Program-made: the position numbers and the translations under genes
Notes under the pieces: model-generated
What the model was told of the DNA's origin: nothing
Seen by the model: only the letters and a program-made list of their open reading frames with translations
Databases searched by the model: none
Source of the DNA: Cryptosporangium aurantiacum
GTDB lineage: Bacteria; Actinomycetota; Actinomycetes; Mycobacteriales; Cryptosporangiaceae
Reading direction: 5' to 3'
NCBI RefSeq assembly: GCF_900143005.1
Contig: NZ_FRCS01000021.1
Span: 37,329-101,328, forward strand
DNA length: 64,000 bases
Part shown: piece after piece, positions 16,641 through 24,805 of the stretch
Layout of the letters: each line of letters begins with the position of its first letter
Position numbering within the stretch: the stretch's first letter is position 1

Positions 16641-19120
16641 TCGCGCTCGCCGCACGCATGGTGAGGTACCGCTGGGGCAGCGCGGTCGCGACGCTGGTCG
16701 CGCTCGCCTCCGGCGTCGCGCTCCTGATGAGCCTGGGCACATTCGTGGAGTCCGGGCTGCGGTATCGGGCCGAGCCGCACCGGTACGCCGCGGCCGACGT
16801 CGTCCTCGCCCGGTCGGAGATCGTCCGCACGGTCGAGGAGTTCGATGGGGAATCGACGACGAGCACCGTCCGGCTGCCGGGCGGTGGTGCGGTTCCGGAG
16901 CGGTTGGTCGCCAACGTCGGGAAGCTTCCGGGCGTCGAGAGTGTGGTCGGTGATACGGCGATCCCGGTCTTCGCCGGGTCGGTGCCCTCGCTCGGCCACG
17001 GCTGGAGCAGCGCGGCGCTCGGCCGGTACGGCTTGACCACTGGCGTCCGCCCGTCGGCTGACAACGAGATCGTCATCGGCAGCACGCTCTCTGACGCGGG
17101 CCTGCGGCCCGGAGAGTCCGTCGACCTGCTGATCGGTGGGGTGCTGCACCGGTTCACGGTGACCGGCGTCGTCGACGACGCGGACGCCGTGTTCTTCACC
17201 GACGCCACGGCCGCTGCGCTCAATCCGACGCCGGGTCACGTCGCAGCCGTGGGCGTTCGCGCCGCGCCGGACGCGGACCGCGACGCGCTGGTAGCGGCCC
17301 TGACGACGCTGGCCGACGAGGTCGGTGCCCGCGCCTACACCGGCGACGACCGGGGGCTGGCCGAGCCGTCCGCGGAGCTGGAGGCGCAGGGCCTGCTGAT
17401 TCAGCTCGGCGGCGCGTTCGGCGGTTACGTGGTGCTGCTGATCCTGTTCGTCGTGGCAGGCACCGTGGGGCTGGCGGTGCGACACCGCCGCCGTGACCTG
17501 GCACTGCTGCGCGCGATCGCCGCGACACCCGGCCAGGTGCGGCGGATGATCCTCGCGGAAGCGGCGCTCCTCGGTGGCCTCGGCGCGGTGCTCGGGCTGC
17601 CGCTCGGCGTCCTCGCGACGCGGTGGGCTCGCGGTGAACTCGTGGACCGGGGGTTCGCCCCGGAGTCGTTCCCGATCCTGCCCGGCGCGGTGGCCGCACC
17701 GACTGCGGTGCTGCTGACGTCGCTCGTCGCGATCGTGGCGGCGCTGGTCGCCGCACGTCGGGTCACCAAGATCCGGCCGACCGAGGCACTCGGTGAGGTC
17801 GCGGTGGAGCCGGTCCGCGGCGGCCGGGTCCGGCGGGTTTTCGGGCTGGTGATGCTGGCCGCGGCCACCAGCCTCGGCCCGCTGACGCTCGGCACCGGCG
17901 GCCTGGTCGCGATGTCCTCGGCGACCGGCATGCTCTACCTGTTCGTCCTCGCGGTCGGCCTGCTCGCACCGGAGATCAACCGATTCGCCGCGCGGCTGCT
18001 CGATCCGTTGCTCCGGACGCTGTGGCGATCGAGCGGGTACCTCGCGGCCGCGAACCTGCGGGCGAACGCCCGGGGCACGGCGACCGTCCTCACCGCGCTG
18101 GTGCTCGCCGTCGGGCTCGGCGGTTCGGTCTGGTTCCTGCAGGACAACCTGGAGCGCAACACCGTCGACCAGCGCCGAGACGGCACGCTCGCCCAGCGGG
18201 CGCTGGTGTCGGACGCGGGGCTGCCGGCCACCGCGGTGGACGAGATCCGGCGGGTGCCCGGCGTCGAGGCGGCCACGCCGGTACGCAGTACGACCGTGGT
18301 CGCGCCGGTGTTGGACGGCATCGAGGCCGCCGGAGCCCAGGCCGTCGACCCGGCCACGCTGCCGGCCACCGTCGACCTGGACGTCACCGACGGAAGCCTG
18401 GACGCGCTGGACGAGCGGACAGTCGCGGTGTCCGACCTGCGGGCGTCCTCGTCGGGGTGGGGCGTGGGTGACACCGCGAACCTGCACCTGGCCGACGGCA
18501 CGCCGGTCGAGCTGCGGGTAGTCGCGATCTACCGGCGCGGCCTCGGATTCGGCGACTTCACGCTCGCTGCGGCGACCGTCGGTGGGCCGGCCGACCAGGT
18601 CCTGATCCGGACCGCGCCGGGTGCCGACACCGACCGGGCACTCGCCGCGGTGGCGGCCCGGTATCCCGGCAGCGCGCTGGTGCAGCGCGACGACCTCACC
18701 GCCGGGCTGGCCCGCGACCTGGCGGTCAGCGCCTGGGCGAACAAGCTGCTGATCAGCGTCCTGGTCGGGTACGCCGCGCTGGCTGCGGCCAACACGATGG
18801 TGGTGGCGGCGCTGGCCCGGCGCCGGGAGCTGGCCGTGCTGCGTCTCGTCGGACTCACCAAGGGTCAGGTCAAACGGATGGTGCACGCCGAGCAGGCGGG
18901 CCTGCTCGGCGTGGCACTGGTGATCGGCGGGGTGATCGCCGCCTGGACGCTGGCCTCGGTGGTCCGGGCGCTGACCGGCGACCTGGTGCCGTACGTGCCG
19001 CCGCTCGGTGGTGCGGCGGTCATCGGTGGGGCGACGCTGCTGGCGCTGCTCACGACCGTGCTCCCGATCGGTCGCCTGCTACGCACGCCGCCGGTCGAGC
19101 ACATCGGGGTCAAGGAGTGA
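16637..19120 (+). CDS. FtsX/MacB-like ABC permease, duplicated type (827 aa)
   Basis: Two FtsX units in one chain: an N-terminal helix, a large extracytoplasmic domain (about residues 40-240), three helices (VVLLILFVVAGTVGLAVRH, then two more to residue about 380), a linker, further helices near residues 400-510, a second extracytoplasmic domain, and three final helices ending in PPVEHIGVKE. The RRRDLALLRAIAATPGQVRRM and RRRELAVLRLVGLTKGQVK coupling helices are the sites that contact the ATPase. It partners the preceding ATPase through the ATGA overlap. Eleven bases separate its stop from the convergent ECF sigma gene. The cargo is unknown. Confidence 0.88.
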   Translation: MIALAARMVRYRWGSAVATLVALASGVALLMSLGTFVESGLRYRAEPHRYAAADVVLARSEIVRTVEEFDGESTTSTVRLPGGGAVPERLVANVGKLPGVESVVGDTAIPVFAGSVPSLGHGWSSAALGRYGLTTGVRPSADNEIVIGSTLSDAGLRPGESVDLLIGGVLHRFTVTGVVDDADAVFFTDATAAALNPTPGHVAAVGVRAAPDADRDALVAALTTLADEVGARAYTGDDRGLAEPSAELEAQGLLIQLGGAFGGYVVLLILFVVAGTVGLAVRHRRRDLALLRAIAATPGQVRRMILAEAALLGGLGAVLGLPLGVLATRWARGELVDRGFAPESFPILPGAVAAPTAVLLTSLVAIVAALVAARRVTKIRPTEALGEVAVEPVRGGRVRRVFGLVMLAAATSLGPLTLGTGGLVAMSSATGMLYLFVLAVGLLAPEINRFAARLLDPLLRTLWRSSGYLAAANLRANARGTATVLTALVLAVGLGGSVWFLQDNLERNTVDQRRDGTLAQRALVSDAGLPATAVDEIRRVPGVEAATPVRSTTVVAPVLDGIEAAGAQAVDPATLPATVDLDVTDGSLDALDERTVAVSDLRASSSGWGVGDTANLHLADGTPVELRVVAIYRRGLGFGDFTLAAATVGGPADQVLIRTAPGADTDRALAAVAARYPGSALVQRDDLTAGLARDLAVSAWANKLLISVLVGYAALAAANTMVVAALARRRELAVLRLVGLTKGQVKRMVHAEQAGLLGVALVIGGVIAAWTLASVVRALTGDLVPYVPPLGGAAVIGGATLLALLTTVLPIGRLLRTPPVEHIGVKE

Positions 19121-19131
19121 CGGCGCTTCCG

Positions 19132-19647
19132 TCACACCGCCGATCGGGATGCCGAGGGTTCCTCCAGCGCGGTGCGCAGGCGGTTCCGCGCCCGGTGCAG
19201 ACGCGTCCGGACGGTGCCCGGCGTCAGGTCGAGGATCGCGGCGATCTCGGCCGGCGTGCGCTGCTCCCAGGCCGTCAGCGTGACGATCGTGCGATCGACG
19301 TCGGACAGCTCGGCGAGAGCGGCGTCCAACACCGGGTGATCGCCGGCCGCCGTCGTCCGGGTGAAGCGGCCGAGCGCGCTGGCCAAGGCGTCGACCAGCC
19401 GGAGGCGCCGCCGGTGCCCACGGCTGTGGTTGGCCAGCGACCGATGAGCGACGCCGAACAGCCAGGGAAGGGCGGCGTCCCCGTCGGGGACGTCGTCGAT
19501 GCGGCGCCAGACCGTGGTGAACACCTCGGCCAGCACGTCGGCGGCGTCCGCGGGCTGATCCGTGCGGCGCAGCAGGAACGCGAGGACCGGCGCGCGGTGG
19601 GCACGGTAGAGCGTCTCGAAGCGCGTCCGCGCCTCGGCGGCGCTCAC
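19132..19647 (-). CDS. ECF-type RNA polymerase sigma factor (171 aa)
   Basis: Region 2 (about residues 5-75: FETLYRAHRAPVLAFLLRR, DVLAEVFTTVW, ALPWLFGVAHRSLAN) and region 4 (about 105-155: LSDVDRTIVTLTAWEQRTPA, GTVRTRLHRARNRL) give a minimal group-4 sigma factor. The start is a GTG in a GTGA overlap with the upstream membrane-protein gene. That order, presumed partner first and sigma second, is the reverse of the common sigma/anti-sigma operon. The gene ends 11 bases from the convergent ABC permease, which could be one of its targets, but no promoter match was tested. Confidence 0.88.
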   Translation of the reverse strand: MSAAEARTRFETLYRAHRAPVLAFLLRRTDQPADAADVLAEVFTTVWRRIDDVPDGDAALPWLFGVAHRSLANHSRGHRRRLRLVDALASALGRFTRTTAAGDHPVLDAALAELSDVDRTIVTLTAWEQRTPAEIAAILDLTPGTVRTRLHRARNRLRTALEEPSASRSAV

Positions 19648-20429
19648 CGGCCGGCCCGTTCGGCGTCGGTCAGGTAGTCCGGCGCGTTGATCGAGGGGTC
19701 CGGTGTCACCGGAGCGCCGGTCGGCGAGATCTTGCCCGAGCAGTTCAAGTCGTAGAGGTAGCGGACCGACGGTTCGTCGCCAAGCCGAGCGGCCTTCGCG
19801 ATCTTCAGGTAGTAGATGCCGTCGTCGTCGCTGCGTTCGCGCAGCACCCGCCAGTCGGGGATGTCGTCCAGAGTGCGCTGTGCCTGCGCCATCTGCGCGG
19901 CGTCACCGCGGTCGTGGCCCTCGAGCCAGTACCCCTGCCACTGGCAGGCGGACTCCATCGCGAGCTCCAGCCTGACGCCGGTCTCCTGGATGAGACCGGA
20001 CTCGCCCGGACCGGCGTACGACCTGATGACCTGCAGCCTTTCCGACCAGTCGCCGCCCGGCGGCAGCGGATAGTCGCGGCCGTACTCCTCCACCAGCGCC
20101 GCCATCTCCGGCGAGTCGGCGCGGAGGTACTCGCTGGTGTCCTGCTCGGTCGTCCCGGGCGGACCGAATTGGCCGGTACGCAGGTCGATCCAGTCGGCCG
20201 CGGCCGGGACGCCGACCGCGAGCGCGGCGGCCAACGCGGCCGACGCGGCGACGATGACGGCCCGGCGGCGACGGGGTCGTAACGACGGCCCGGCGGTTTT
20301 CCCGGCGACGATGCGTTCGCCGAGCGCGTCCAGGGCCGCGTTGATCTCCGGCGTGTCGAGGTCGGCCGTGCTCGGGCCGGTGCGGGCGGCCAGCAAGGCG
20401 TCGAGCTCGTCGTGCGGTTCGTGGGGCAT
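19644..20429 (-). CDS. Single-pass membrane protein, possible anti-sigma partner (261 aa)
   Basis: An N-terminal cytoplasmic segment of about 55 residues (MPHEPHDELDALLAARTG ...) is followed by a basic patch RPRRRR, one transmembrane helix (AVIVAASAALAAALAVG) and a large extracytoplasmic part with two cysteines (SACQW, LNCSG). The N-terminus lacks the HxxxCxxC zinc motif of ZAS anti-sigma factors. Co-translation with the downstream ECF sigma gene and the one-helix topology still suggest a role in controlling it. The ATG at 20429 is preceded by GAGGAG. The family is not recognised; an anti-sigma function is inference from context. Confidence 0.72.
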   Translation of the reverse strand: MPHEPHDELDALLAARTGPSTADLDTPEINAALDALGERIVAGKTAGPSLRPRRRRAVIVAASAALAAALAVGVPAAADWIDLRTGQFGPPGTTEQDTSEYLRADSPEMAALVEEYGRDYPLPPGGDWSERLQVIRSYAGPGESGLIQETGVRLELAMESACQWQGYWLEGHDRGDAAQMAQAQRTLDDIPDWRVLRERSDDDGIYYLKIAKAARLGDEPSVRYLYDLNCSGKISPTGAPVTPDPSINAPDYLTDAERAGR

Positions 20430-20527
20430 CCGTGCTCCTCGGGTCGGGCGACACCCCTTCCTGTCCGGATCGGACCCCCAGCGTTACAGGGCCCAGCCGA
20501 TTACTCCGTCGTGAGTTCGACGACGGG

Positions 20528-21424
20528 TCACCGGCCCGCGGTCACGTGGTCGACCGCGGCGTCGTTGAACGCGCGGACGCGTGCCGTGGCGTTGTCAGTG
20601 CGCCACAGAAGCCCCCACTGCAGCGGCGGAGCGTCCTGGAGATGGACGTAGACGATGTCGGGCCGCACGTAGTAGCGGCGCACGTTGGCGCCGACCGGGA
20701 AGACTCCGTGGCCGGCGCCGACGAGCGTCATCATTTCCTGGAACGTCGCTGCCGACCGACCGGTCCGGATCGGACGACCGGACGGGGTCACCTCCGGGGT
20801 GCGGTCGGCGCGCATCGACTCGGGCAGCGTGTCCGGTAGCTGGAGCATCGTGACCGAGGCGAGGTCCTCGACGGAGAGCGTGTCGCGACGGGCGAACGGG
20901 TGTCCCACCGGAACGGCCAGGAAACGGGCCTCGGACACCAGCACCGGCCCGGTGACGATGTCGGGCTCCCGGACCGGGAGCGTCGCCAGGGCCAGGTCGA
21001 CGGTGCCTTCCTGGAGCCAGGGCATCAGCTCCCCGATCTGCGCCTCCCGGATCTGGACGTCGCAGTCGGGGTGGCGTCCCCGGAACAGGTCGGTGACGCC
21101 GACCAGCAACAGCCCGCCCGCCGCGCCGGTGAACGAGACCCGGAGCGTCCCGGTGAAACCGCGGCCGGTCTCGATCGCGCTGGTGAGCGCGGCGCCGATC
21201 TGCTCCCAGGCGGGCCGCAGGTCCGCGTAGAGCTGACGCCCGACGGGGGAGAGCTCCACCCGGCGGCTGGTCCGGTTGAACAGCGGCACGCCGACCCGCC
21301 GTTCGAGCTTGTTGATCGTCTGGCTGATCCGGGCCGTCGAGACGTGCAGCCGCTCGGCGGTGTGCCCGAAGTGCAGCTCCTCGGCGAGGACGAGGAACGC
21401 CTCCACCTCGTGCCGTTCCAGCAT
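20528..21424 (-). CDS. LysR-family transcriptional regulator (298 aa)
   Basis: A winged helix-turn-helix at residues 1-60 (VEAFLVLAEELHFGHTAERLHVSTARISQTINKLE, RVGVPLFNRTSRRVELS) is followed by a periplasmic-binding-protein-like effector domain to residue 298. It is transcribed away from the SnoaL-like/FAD oxidoreductase operon and is its likely regulator. The 124-base gap between them carries an 18-bp inverted repeat described separately. The inducer cannot be read from the sequence; substrates or products of the flavoenzyme are the natural guess. Confidence 0.9.
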   Translation of the reverse strand: MLERHEVEAFLVLAEELHFGHTAERLHVSTARISQTINKLERRVGVPLFNRTSRRVELSPVGRQLYADLRPAWEQIGAALTSAIETGRGFTGTLRVSFTGAAGGLLLVGVTDLFRGRHPDCDVQIREAQIGELMPWLQEGTVDLALATLPVREPDIVTGPVLVSEARFLAVPVGHPFARRDTLSVEDLASVTMLQLPDTLPESMRADRTPEVTPSGRPIRTGRSAATFQEMMTLVGAGHGVFPVGANVRRYYVRPDIVYVHLQDAPPLQWGLLWRTDNATARVRAFNDAAVDHVTAGR

Positions 21425-21445
21425 GTCCGCACCTCCGCATCGTTA

Positions 21446-21463
21446 ATCGTGGCTTCACGATTG
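21446..21463. promoter_or_regulatory. Inverted repeat in the LysR divergent promoter
   Basis: AATCGTG-GCTT-CACGATT is a perfect 7-bp inverted repeat with a 4-base centre. It lies 22 bases upstream of the LysR start and 86 bases before the divergent operon. The size and position fit a LysR regulatory-binding site, although the strict T-N11-A form is off by one base. Confidence 0.6.
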
Positions 21464-21548
21464 TCGCTCGGATGCGCGTTGTTCCGGCGCCGCGCTCGTC
21501 CGAGGGTTGATCCGTACGAGATACCGATCGACCTGCGAAGGAATACCG

Positions 21549-22016
21549 ATGTCCGCTGCTCGCGTGGCGTTATTGCACGACCGCGTCGAGATCCTCGACG
21601 CGCTCTACCGCTTCGGTCTCGGCCAGGACCGGAAGGACCGGGAACTGTTCGCATCGGCGTTCGCCGCGGACGCCGAGCTGGATTTCCGGCCGACGGCGGC
21701 CAAGTGGGGCGCCCAGGTGCCGCTGATGTCCGGCCGGGACACGATCGTGACGACGATCCTCGGAATGTTCGCCGGGCGGGTCGACACCACCCACCAGGTC
21801 ACGAACCCGCGTGTGGAGATCGACGGTGACATCGCCCGGCTGACCGCTCTGGTCGAGGCCCAGCACCTGCTCAGCGCCGACCACGGCGTGTTCGCGCTGC
21901 TGAAGAACTTCTACGAGGTCGAGCTCGTGCGCGACGGCGAGCGCTGGGTGATCCGGCAGCTCCGCATCGACAACGCCTGGTTCACCGGCGATCCGACCGC
22001 GATCTTCACCGCCTGA
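21549..22016 (+). CDS. SnoaL-like/NTF2-fold protein (155 aa)
   Basis: A single NTF2-like domain: an N-terminal helix (DRVEILDALYRFGLGQDRKDRELFASAFA), the strand-rich cone with LDFRP, a central TTHQVTNPRVEIDGD turn and a C-terminal strand pair (RDGERWVIRQLRIDNAWF). Proteins of this group are small cyclases, isomerases, dehydratases or binding subunits, so the reaction cannot be fixed from the fold. The ATG at 21549 has a GAAGGA site 7 bases upstream. It is co-transcribed with the FAD oxidoreductase that begins 15 bases after its stop, under the divergent LysR regulator. Confidence 0.82.
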   Translation: MSAARVALLHDRVEILDALYRFGLGQDRKDRELFASAFAADAELDFRPTAAKWGAQVPLMSGRDTIVTTILGMFAGRVDTTHQVTNPRVEIDGDIARLTALVEAQHLLSADHGVFALLKNFYEVELVRDGERWVIRQLRIDNAWFTGDPTAIFTA

Positions 22017-22031
22017 ACAGAGGAGAACCGT

Positions 22032-23354
22032 ATGAAGAACCTGCGCTCTGCCGTCCGCGGACGGGTGCTGTTGCCCGGAGACGCCGGCTTCGCCGACGCC
22101 GCGCGGCCGTGGAACCTCGCCGTCGAACAACCGGTGGCCGCGGTGGTCGACGCCGAGGACGCCGACGACGTCGCCGCGCTGGTCAGCCACGCACGCGCCC
22201 ACGGGCTGACGGTGGCGGCCCAGCCCAGCGGACACGGCGCCACCGGTGACGTCGAGGGTGTGGTCCTGCTCCGCATCCGGCGGCTCGACGAGCTGCGCGT
22301 CGACCCGGACGCCCGCACCGCTCGCGTCGGCGCCGGCGTGACGTGGGGCCAGGTCCAGGCCGTCGCCGGGCCACACGGGCTGACCGGCCTCCCGGGCAGC
22401 TCCCCGGCGGTCAGCGTCGTCGGTTACACGCTCGGCGGCGGGTTGAGCTGGTTCGGCCGCAAGTACGGGTGGGCTGCCGACAGCGTCACCGCGTTCGACG
22501 TCGTCGACGCCGACGGGCGCCGCGCCCGGGTGACCGCCGAAACCGACGCCGAGCTGTTCTGGGCACTTCGCGGGGGCGGTGGTGACTTCGCGATCGTCAC
22601 CGCAGTCGAGTTCGGACTGCACCCGGCGCCCGCGCTGTACGGCGGGCGGGTGCTCTGGCCCGCCGATCGTGCACCCGACGTGCTGGCGGCGTTCCGCGAC
22701 CTCACCACCGACGCGCCGGACGAGCTCACGGTCTGGGCCGACCTGCTGCAGTTCCCGGGCGCTGCGCCGCTGGTCGCGGTCGACGCCACCTACCTCGGTG
22801 ACCCGGTCGAGGGGCGAGCGCTGCTGCGCGCCCTGGACGAGGTCGGTCCGCCGATCTCGGACGGACGGAGTCTGCTTCCGATCGCCGACGTGGGCGCGAT
22901 CACCGCCGAACCGGTGGATCCCGCTCCCGGCCTCTTCCGCGGCGAGCTGCTGACCGGGCTGGACGACGCGGTGCTCAAGGCGGTGGTCGCCGCGCCGATC
23001 GACCCGCTGCTGAGCGTCCAAATCAGGCAGTTGGGAGGCGCGCTGGCCGGGCCGTCCGACAGTCCGCACGGACCGTTGACCGAGCCGTATGCGATCTACC
23101 TGTTCGGTGCGCCGACGCCCGCCACCGCGGCGGCCATTCGGGCCCGGGAGGATCAGCTGATCGCCGACCTCGGCCCGCACGTCGGCGGACGCAAGCCGTT
23201 CACGTTCCTCGCGCCGGGGGAGAGCGTCAGCGCCGCGTTCCACCCGGGTGCGGTCGCTCGGCTCCGGGCGGTCAAGGATGATCGCGACCCCGAGCGGGTG
23301 TTCCGCAGCAACTTCCCTGTCCATTCGGGTCAGATCCACAGCAGGCCCCAGTAG
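22032..23354 (+). CDS. FAD-linked oxidoreductase, berberine-bridge/PCMH type (440 aa)
   Basis: A PCMH-type FAD-binding domain (about residues 30-210) with P-S-G-H-G-A (His68) as the expected covalent flavin attachment, followed by the GLPGSSPAVSVVGYTLGGGL loop. The Cys found here in bicovalent BBE enzymes is replaced by Ser, so attachment should be through His only. The C-terminus PERVFRSNFPV matches the BBE-like signature. The enzyme would oxidise an alcohol, sugar or phenolic compound with oxygen. Its RBS is GAGGAG before the ATG at 22032. Its last 25 bases overlap the convergent hydrolase gene. Confidence 0.87.
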   Translation: MKNLRSAVRGRVLLPGDAGFADAARPWNLAVEQPVAAVVDAEDADDVAALVSHARAHGLTVAAQPSGHGATGDVEGVVLLRIRRLDELRVDPDARTARVGAGVTWGQVQAVAGPHGLTGLPGSSPAVSVVGYTLGGGLSWFGRKYGWAADSVTAFDVVDADGRRARVTAETDAELFWALRGGGGDFAIVTAVEFGLHPAPALYGGRVLWPADRAPDVLAAFRDLTTDAPDELTVWADLLQFPGAAPLVAVDATYLGDPVEGRALLRALDEVGPPISDGRSLLPIADVGAITAEPVDPAPGLFRGELLTGLDDAVLKAVVAAPIDPLLSVQIRQLGGALAGPSDSPHGPLTEPYAIYLFGAPTPATAAAIRAREDQLIADLGPHVGGRKPFTFLAPGESVSAAFHPGAVARLRAVKDDRDPERVFRSNFPVHSGQIHSRPQ

Positions 23355-24670
23355 ATCGTCCAGGGGAGCGTGAGCGCGGCGACCGCGGTGAGGGCGCCGG
23401 TCCGGATCCGCCCCGCCGATGTCAGCTTTGACGGGCGGTGCCAGGCGGCCAGGACCGCGAGGGCAGCCACGACGGTGCCGACGGCGAGCAGTTGCGTGAA
23501 CAGCCAGGCGACCGGCCTCCCCGCGACCACCGGGCCGGTCACCTTGCCTGCGGAGGCCAGCAGAAAGAACATGTAGCAGAGCGTCCACAGCACGCTGACC
23601 GGAGCGAGCACGGCGAGCCACCGGAAGGCCTTCGGGAGCCGCCCGGCCCGGATCAGGCCGAAGGCCAGCCCACCGAGGACCATCACTGCTCCGGTGACCA
23701 GAATCCAGCGGGTTCCCGCGCCGACCGGGTCGGGCGTGGGCGCCTCCGGGGCGAGTTCGACGCCTGTCGGCGTCCGGGACGGATCGTGGATCCACGCCAC
23801 CTCGGCGTCCGCGTATCCGGCCGGCAGCGTCGGCAGGCGGTCGAAACCCTCGTTCGCGGTCGTGTGCAGGTTGTGGTTCACCGACGCCACGATGCGGACG
23901 CTGTGCTGCGTGTTGCCGCCACGCTCGAGCGCCTCGCGGATCAGCCGACTGCTCTCCCTGGGCACGCTGTCACGGTCGAACTCTCCCCACTGGGCGAGCA
24001 CCGGCTGGCGCACGCGCTCCCAGGCCGGCACCGGGTCGAAGTCGTACTCCGGGAACAGGCCGACGTCGATCGCGGTGCCCAGCACGGTGGTCTGCAGCGT
24101 TCGCGCGAGGCGCCCGGTGACACCGGCGTGCTCGAGATACGGGCCGTACGCCCAGGCGGTCTGCGCCGCCGGGGTGACCCCGACCGCCCCGACCGTGATC
24201 ACGAACGCCACCTCGTCGGATCGACCGGCAGCGATCGGCGCGACGAACGCTCCCTCGGACAGTGCCCAGAGACCGATCCGATCGGGATCGACGCCCTGGC
24301 GGGTCCGCAGTACCCGGACGGCCGCCAGCGCGTCGTCGGCAAGCAGCCCGTAGTCCCGCTTCAGCAGCGAATACCCGACCGACCGCTTGTCGTAGGCCAG
24401 CGTCACGACACCGTGACGTGCGTAGGCCTCGGCCTCCGCACGCAGGTACGACCGGCCACGGTTGCCCGCACCCTCGAGCAGGACGAGGCCGGGCTGGCGC
24501 CCGGTGGCGGTGCGGGGGGCGAACACCGTGCCGTGCAGGGTGACGCCGTCGCTGCTGGTGAATGAAACCTCGGTGGTCGTGACGTCCGAGGCAGCGGACG
24601 CTGCGGACGATACGACCATCATCGCGATCATCGTCACCAGCGCCGCCAGTGCTAGCACTAGCCGTTTCAT
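23330..24670 (-). CDS. Exported alpha/beta hydrolase with C-terminal membrane helices (446 aa)
   Basis: A signal sequence (MKRLVLALAALVTMIAMMVV, cleavage near SAASA) leads into an extracytoplasmic alpha/beta hydrolase: GVTLHGTVFAP, LLEGAGNRGR, YDKRSVGYS, and a nucleophile elbow A-L-S-E-G in which the first Gly of G-x-S-x-G is missing. A His lies in the ASVNHNLHT segment. After residue about 325 come four membrane helices (WILVTGAVMVLGGLAFGLI, AVLAPVSVLWTLCYMFFLL, FTQLLAVGTVVAALAVLA, TAVAALTLPWTIYWGLL). GGAGG precedes the ATG at 24670. The layout resembles acyl-CoA thioester hydrolase/BAAT-like exported hydrolases. The substrate is unknown. Confidence 0.8.
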   Translation of the reverse strand: MKRLVLALAALVTMIAMMVVSSAASAASDVTTTEVSFTSSDGVTLHGTVFAPRTATGRQPGLVLLEGAGNRGRSYLRAEAEAYARHGVVTLAYDKRSVGYSLLKRDYGLLADDALAAVRVLRTRQGVDPDRIGLWALSEGAFVAPIAAGRSDEVAFVITVGAVGVTPAAQTAWAYGPYLEHAGVTGRLARTLQTTVLGTAIDVGLFPEYDFDPVPAWERVRQPVLAQWGEFDRDSVPRESSRLIREALERGGNTQHSVRIVASVNHNLHTTANEGFDRLPTLPAGYADAEVAWIHDPSRTPTGVELAPEAPTPDPVGAGTRWILVTGAVMVLGGLAFGLIRAGRLPKAFRWLAVLAPVSVLWTLCYMFFLLASAGKVTGPVVAGRPVAWLFTQLLAVGTVVAALAVLAAWHRPSKLTSAGRIRTGALTAVAALTLPWTIYWGLLWI

Positions 24671-24805
24671 CGTGCCTCCTGTAGCTCTTTCCGTCATTGG
24701 CCACAGTGGTCGAGAGCGCGCGTGCGCCCCAGGGCGCCGACGCCTCGGTTCGCCCAGGTGCTGGCACCCTGCCCGGCCGGAGGTGTCGGGCCCTACCGTC
24801 AGGCC

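Noticed and set aside
15806..18886. A 1026-codon open frame on the minus strand opposite the MacB-like transporter genes
   Set aside because: It is antisense to two well-supported ABC transporter genes, and its composition (Arg, Gln, His, Asp) is what antisense reading of high-GC codons gives. No domain is recognisable.
21570..23795. A 741-codon minus-strand open frame opposite the FAD oxidoreductase
   Set aside because: It mirrors the third-position bias of the real gene on the plus strand, contains no known motif and crosses the boundary of two genes.
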